Notes under the pieces: generated by a model
What the model was told of the DNA's origin: nothing
Seen by the model: only the letters and a program-made list of their open reading frames with translations
The model's database searches: none
From: CAYOHY01 sp964403885
GTDB taxonomy: Bacteria > Actinomycetota > Coriobacteriia > Anaerosomatales > PHET01
Reading direction: 5' to 3'
DNA length: 23,056 nt
Assembly (NCBI GenBank): GCA_964403885.1
Contig: CAYOHY010000031.1
Location: 1 to 23,056, forward strand
Shown: positions 20,023-23,056 of the stretch, piece after piece
How positions within the stretch are numbered: position 1 is the first letter of the stretch
Layout: each line of letters opens with the position of its first letter
Translations under genes and position numbers: made by a program

Positions 20023-22032
20023 ATGCCAGCCAACGGCGTGGACGATGGATCCGGCGTTGACCGGGCGCAGGGGGCGCCGGGACAGCACCACAGCGGCGAG
20101 TTGCTTGCGACCGTGGGACTGCGCCTGCTCGAGACCAGGACCGAAGGCGAGATCTTCGAGCTGGCCAGCGAGTATCTGAGCGCCATCATGCCGGGCGCGA
20201 TCGTGCTGCTGAGCGCGCTCGATCCCGGCGGCGAGTCGGTGACGATCCGAGCCATCGGCGGCGCCGACGAGTCGCTTCGTGCGCAGGCCGCAGCGTTGCT
20301 CGGCTCGGACCCTGTCAACCAGAGCTATCCGGTGCGGGCCAGCACGCGCAGACGGCTCGTGGGGCATCGGCTCGAGCGTTTCGACGGGGGACTCGTCGAG
20401 GCGTTGAGCGAGGTTCTTCCCGTCTACCTGTGCAACGCGCTCGAGCGTCTGCTGGGGCTGGGTGCGGTGTATCACATCGGGATCGCCGACGAGGCCAAGG
20501 CCCTGGGCATGATCCACCTGCTCATGAGGGAGACCGCGCCGGAACCGCCCACGCACCTCGTGGAGTCGTTCTGCTACCAGTGCTTCCTGCGACTCGACAA
20601 CCTGCGCACCACCGCCGAGATCGAGCGGCGTGCGAATGAGAATGCGCGCCTGGTGGCGAACATGGCCGAGGGCCTCGTGGTGTGCGAGCTGCTCTTCAAC
20701 GACCACGGAGTTCCCATCGACTACCGGTACCTGTTCGCCAATGAGGCCGCTCAGAGCATCACCGCTCGAAAGGCATCGGAGCTGATCGGGTTCACGCTCA
20801 TGGAGCGAGACCCGGAGTCGGCGTTCCTTATCGACCGGTTCGCTCCTGTGGTGCTCGAGGGCCGGGTCGTGCGTTTCGACGTGTACCGCGAAAGGCTAGG
20901 CAGGCACCTCTCCGTCACGGGCTATCCGCTCGACGGCGAGCGGTTCGCATTCCTTGTCAGCGATGACACCGAGCGCGTCGCGATGCTCGAGGAGCTCGAG
21001 AGCTCCAAGCGCAAGTACGCCTCGGCGTTCATGACCTCTCCGGATGCGCTCGCGATCACACGGGTGCGCGACGGGCTCTACCGCGACTGCAACGACGGCT
21101 TCTGCAGGTTGACCGGCTACCGGCGCGACCAGGTAGTGGGCGCCACCGTCGCCGACATCAGCATCTGGGCCGATGAGCGCGATCGCAGCCGACTGCTCGA
21201 GGGGCTGCGTGAGGACGGCCTGGTCACCGATCTGGAAGCGACGTTCAGGCGCAGCGACGGCTCCACCCTCGTGGGGCTGATGTCCGCGCGGCCCATCGAG
21301 GTCGACGGCGAACCGCACATCCTCTCGATCACCCGAGACGTGTCCGAGATCCGAGAGGCCCGCGAGCGTGAGCGCGACTACGCCGCACGGTTGTCCGCAT
21401 TGGCATCGGAGTTGACCTCGGCCGAGAACCGCGAGCGCCGTCAGCTCGCCGAGGAGCTCCACGATCGCGTGAGTCAGCCGCTCGCGGTGGCCAAGATGTA
21501 CCTGGACATGGTCTCGCGCGGCGAGTCCCGCAACGCTGCCGACGAGCTGGAGGCAGCCTCCGCCCTGCTGCGAGGCGCCATAGGTGAGACTCGCGCCATA
21601 ACGGATCAGCTCGCCCCGCCTGTGCTCTACGAGTTGGGTCTGGCCGCGGCCGTGCGCTGGTACTGCGATCTGGTCGAGCGCCGCACCGGTGTGAAGTTCG
21701 CGGTGGAGGCAGAGGAGGGCGCGGACACCCAGGACGTGGAGACCAGTGAGTTCGCCTTCCAGGCCACCATGGCGCTCATCTCCAACGTCATCAAGCACAC
21801 GGATGTTCGCGAGGCCCAGGTAGTGCTCGATCGGACGGACGGGTGGATACAGATCGAGGTGATCGACCGCGGGGAGGGATTCGACTCTCTTGCGGAATCA
21901 GACGCGTATGGCCGCCAGGGCTACGGGTTGTTCTGGCTGAGTGAGCGTGCCGCAGCGTTGGGCGGCGGACTCACCATCGAGTCCTCGACGAACGGGACTC
22001 GTGCCGTCTTGCGCCTGCCGCCGGTGGGGTAG
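20023..22032 (+). CDS. GAF-PAS-PAS sensor histidine kinase, NarL-partner type
   Basis: A protein of 669 residues without membrane segments, so probably cytoplasmic. A GAF-like domain spans about 28-190 and contains SFCYQCF near its end. Two PAS domains follow at about 205-330 and 335-455 (YASAFMTSPDALAITRVRDG, ITRDVSEIREARERERDY). A HisKA_3-type dimerisation helix then has LAEELHDRVSQPLAV with phospho-acceptor H480. The ATPase domain has N588 (ISNVIKHTD), DRGEGFD (615-621) and GYGLFWLSERAAALGG. Kinases of this class usually phosphorylate NarL/LuxR-type regulators; none is adjacent, so the partner is unknown. The ATG at 20023 follows a purine-rich GGGAGGGGGG. Confidence 0.92.
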   Translation: MPANGVDDGSGVDRAQGAPGQHHSGELLATVGLRLLETRTEGEIFELASEYLSAIMPGAIVLLSALDPGGESVTIRAIGGADESLRAQAAALLGSDPVNQSYPVRASTRRRLVGHRLERFDGGLVEALSEVLPVYLCNALERLLGLGAVYHIGIADEAKALGMIHLLMRETAPEPPTHLVESFCYQCFLRLDNLRTTAEIERRANENARLVANMAEGLVVCELLFNDHGVPIDYRYLFANEAAQSITARKASELIGFTLMERDPESAFLIDRFAPVVLEGRVVRFDVYRERLGRHLSVTGYPLDGERFAFLVSDDTERVAMLEELESSKRKYASAFMTSPDALAITRVRDGLYRDCNDGFCRLTGYRRDQVVGATVADISIWADERDRSRLLEGLREDGLVTDLEATFRRSDGSTLVGLMSARPIEVDGEPHILSITRDVSEIREARERERDYAARLSALASELTSAENRERRQLAEELHDRVSQPLAVAKMYLDMVSRGESRNAADELEAASALLRGAIGETRAITDQLAPPVLYELGLAAAVRWYCDLVERRTGVKFAVEAEEGADTQDVETSEFAFQATMALISNVIKHTDVREAQVVLDRTDGWIQIEVIDRGEGFDSLAESDAYGRQGYGLFWLSERAAALGGGLTIESSTNGTRAVLRLPPVG

Positions 22033-22067
22033 CGGGCGCGACGAGCGCACCCGGCGCCCAACCCTGC

Positions 22068-22073
22068 TATGAT
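22068..22073 (+). promoter_or_regulatory. TATGAT element in the convergent intergenic region
   Basis: TATGAT matches five of six bases of the -10 consensus on the plus strand, 36 bases after the kinase stop, but no plus-strand gene follows. It might drive a small RNA across 22080-22160, antisense to the 3' end of the exporter gene, or be chance. Confidence 0.25.
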
Positions 22074-22111
22074 GCGCGAGCCCTTACCTCTCGCCAGGTT
22101 TGGGACACCGG

Positions 22112-22137
22112 CCCCGGAGGTTCACCGCCTCGCGGGG
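22112..22137. terminator. Hairpin between the convergent kinase and exporter genes
   Basis: CCCCG-GAGG (22112-22120) pairs with CCTC-CGGGG (22128-22137), with one bulged G at 22132 and a seven-base loop. It lies between the stops of the kinase (22032) and the minus-strand exporter (22155). It could end transcription from both sides, although no T-run is present. Confidence 0.4.
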
Positions 22138-22154
22138 TCGAACTATGTGCAGGG

Positions 22155-23056
22155 CTACTCGGCCTCGAGCGCGATGTCGGTGGGTGCGCCGACACTCGCT
22201 TCCTCCTCGGCGGGGCCAAGCTCGGCGAAGATCACGGCGGCCACGATGACGGCGCAGGCCACGAGCTGGAGTGGCGAGAGCGACTCTCCCAGCAGAAGCC
22301 AACCCGAGATGAGCGCCACGGCGGGCACTGCATTGATGGAGAGCGCGGCGCGGTTGGCGGGCATGCGCGCGACGGCTGTGTTGTACATGCCAAACGCGGC
22401 CAGCGAGACGAAGGTGCCCAGGTAGGCGACGCTAGCCCACGCCACCGGTGTCGCCTGCGCCCACGTTGAGGGACCGCTCGCCAGCGCGCCGGGCAGGAAG
22501 AAGACCGCACCGACCGCCGCCTGGACGCCCGTGAGGAACCACGGGTTGTAGCGTGCCGAGAGGTGCTTGAGCGCGATCATCGACCCGGCTGCACACGCCA
22601 TCGCGATGAGCTCGAGCAGGTTGCCGAGCACCGGATTTGGCGCCGACGCCTGCGCCTCACCGCCAATCGACAGCAACACGATGCCCACGAGCGAGATCGC
22701 GATGGCGATCGCGGAACGCGCCGAGAGCCGCTCGCCCAGAAACAGCCACGCGCCGGCGGCCACGAGCAGCGGGACGATCGCGGAGATGACGCCGGCTGCG
22801 CTCGAGGTGGTGAGCTGGACCGCGTAGCCCTCGGCGAGGTAGTAGATGCAGGGCTGCAGCAGGGCGACCAGCGCGAGCCAGCGAAGGTCGCCGGCCTGAT
22901 ACCGGGGCTTGGGCAGGAAGAACCACACGGGCGCGAAGACGGCGGTCGCGACGATCATTCGCAGCCAGATCACCGTCATCGGCGTGAACGAGGAGAGCGC
23001 GCTCTTGGTCGCGACGAAGCTCGTGCCCCAGAACAGCACGGCTCCGGCGAGGCACA
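22155..23056 (-). CDS. EamA-family (DMT) exporter, start beyond right edge
   Basis: About 300 residues are visible, and the frame is open to the last base. The N-terminal helix reads AGAVLFWGTSFVATKSALSS, the usual first EamA segment. Ten membrane segments in two repeats follow (LAEGYAVQLTTSSAAGVISA and SINAVPAVALISGWLLLGE mark the two repeat ends), then an acidic tail. Only the first few residues are lost outside the window. It is a likely exporter of amino acids or other metabolites and the third EamA gene here. It is convergent with the kinase gene. Confidence 0.92.
   Translation of the reverse strand, partial: CLAGAVLFWGTSFVATKSALSSFTPMTVIWLRMIVATAVFAPVWFFLPKPRYQAGDLRWLALVALLQPCIYYLAEGYAVQLTTSSAAGVISAIVPLLVAAGAWLFLGERLSARSAIAIAISLVGIVLLSIGGEAQASAPNPVLGNLLELIAMACAAGSMIALKHLSARYNPWFLTGVQAAVGAVFFLPGALASGPSTWAQATPVAWASVAYLGTFVSLAAFGMYNTAVARMPANRAALSINAVPAVALISGWLLLGESLSPLQLVACAVIVAAVIFAELGPAEEEASVGAPTDIALEAE

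Noticed and set aside
22079..22157. Signal recognition particle RNA in the convergent intergenic region
   Set aside because: The minus strand contains GTGAACC and GGTAAG, but the invariant GGAA apical motif and its flanking AGCAG are absent.
22112..22160. tRNA T-arm-like GAGG-TTCACCG-CCTC
   Set aside because: No matching acceptor, D or anticodon arms on either strand.
1..23056. CRISPR arrays, insertion sequences, prophage or integrase genes
   Set aside because: No regularly spaced direct repeats, transposase or integrase motifs were seen on either strand.

Overview
The window is dense, GC-rich bacterial DNA (roughly two-thirds G+C by eye) with short intergenic spaces and frequent GTG starts. 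At least three genes are preceded by TANNNT seven bases before an ATG, the layout of leaderless transcription. With the DUF1540 protein, the LysE/ArgO exporter and the GGDEF/HD-GYP protein, this suggests a free-living or environmental actinobacterium, possibly of a Coriobacteriia-like lineage; that placement is inference, since no rRNA or marker gene is present. Five runs of exactly 100 N (1317-1416, 4937-5036, 13377-13476, 15667-15766, 18800-18899) are scaffold gaps of unknown true length. Each cuts or hides a gene, so this is a draft or metagenome-derived scaffold.

Layout. 1-1316: three overlapping plus-strand genes for small membrane proteins of unknown function, cut by gap 1. 1417-1782 (minus): a glyoxalase/VOC protein with a palindrome over its promoter. 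1984-4176: a membrane GGDEF plus HD-GYP cyclic-di-GMP enzyme, then a cysteine-rich YkgJ-like protein (4187-4600). 4638-5493 (minus): an HMA-fold protein without its metal cysteines and a GyrI-like protein cut by gap 2. 5656-7850: a TetR regulator, a Tat-exported HemG-like flavodoxin and a polytopic membrane protein in one operon with a well-defined promoter/operator. 7847-11641 (minus): a YdeI-like protein, a spermidine-synthase-like protein, an O-methyltransferase-like protein, a small TfoX/YjbR-like protein and a LysR regulator. The LysR gene is divergent from an EamA exporter (11769-12695). 12705-13931 (minus): a SulP transporter with a STAS domain, interrupted by gap 3. 14125-15201: a two-copy DUF1540 protein with a terminator, then a response regulator with an N-terminal four-cysteine module. 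15205-16314 (minus): an aspartate/glutamate racemase and an AzlC permease, both cut by gap 4. 16355-16984: a LysE/ArgO exporter. 16981-18723 (minus): a REC-PAS protein, a short TspO and a GyrI-like protein. 18942-19874: a second EamA exporter. 20023-22032: a GAF-PAS-PAS histidine kinase. 22155-23056 (minus): a third EamA exporter running off the right edge.

Themes. Small-molecule export is over-represented (three EamA, LysE and AzlC). Signalling is rich: c-di-GMP, a hybrid-free kinase and two unusual receiver proteins, both with four-cysteine modules that could sense redox state or metal. The most distinctive unit is the TetR/Tat-flavodoxin/membrane-protein operon. No stretch over about 300 bases lacks a gene. 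I saw no tRNA, rRNA, CRISPR array, insertion sequence or phage gene.
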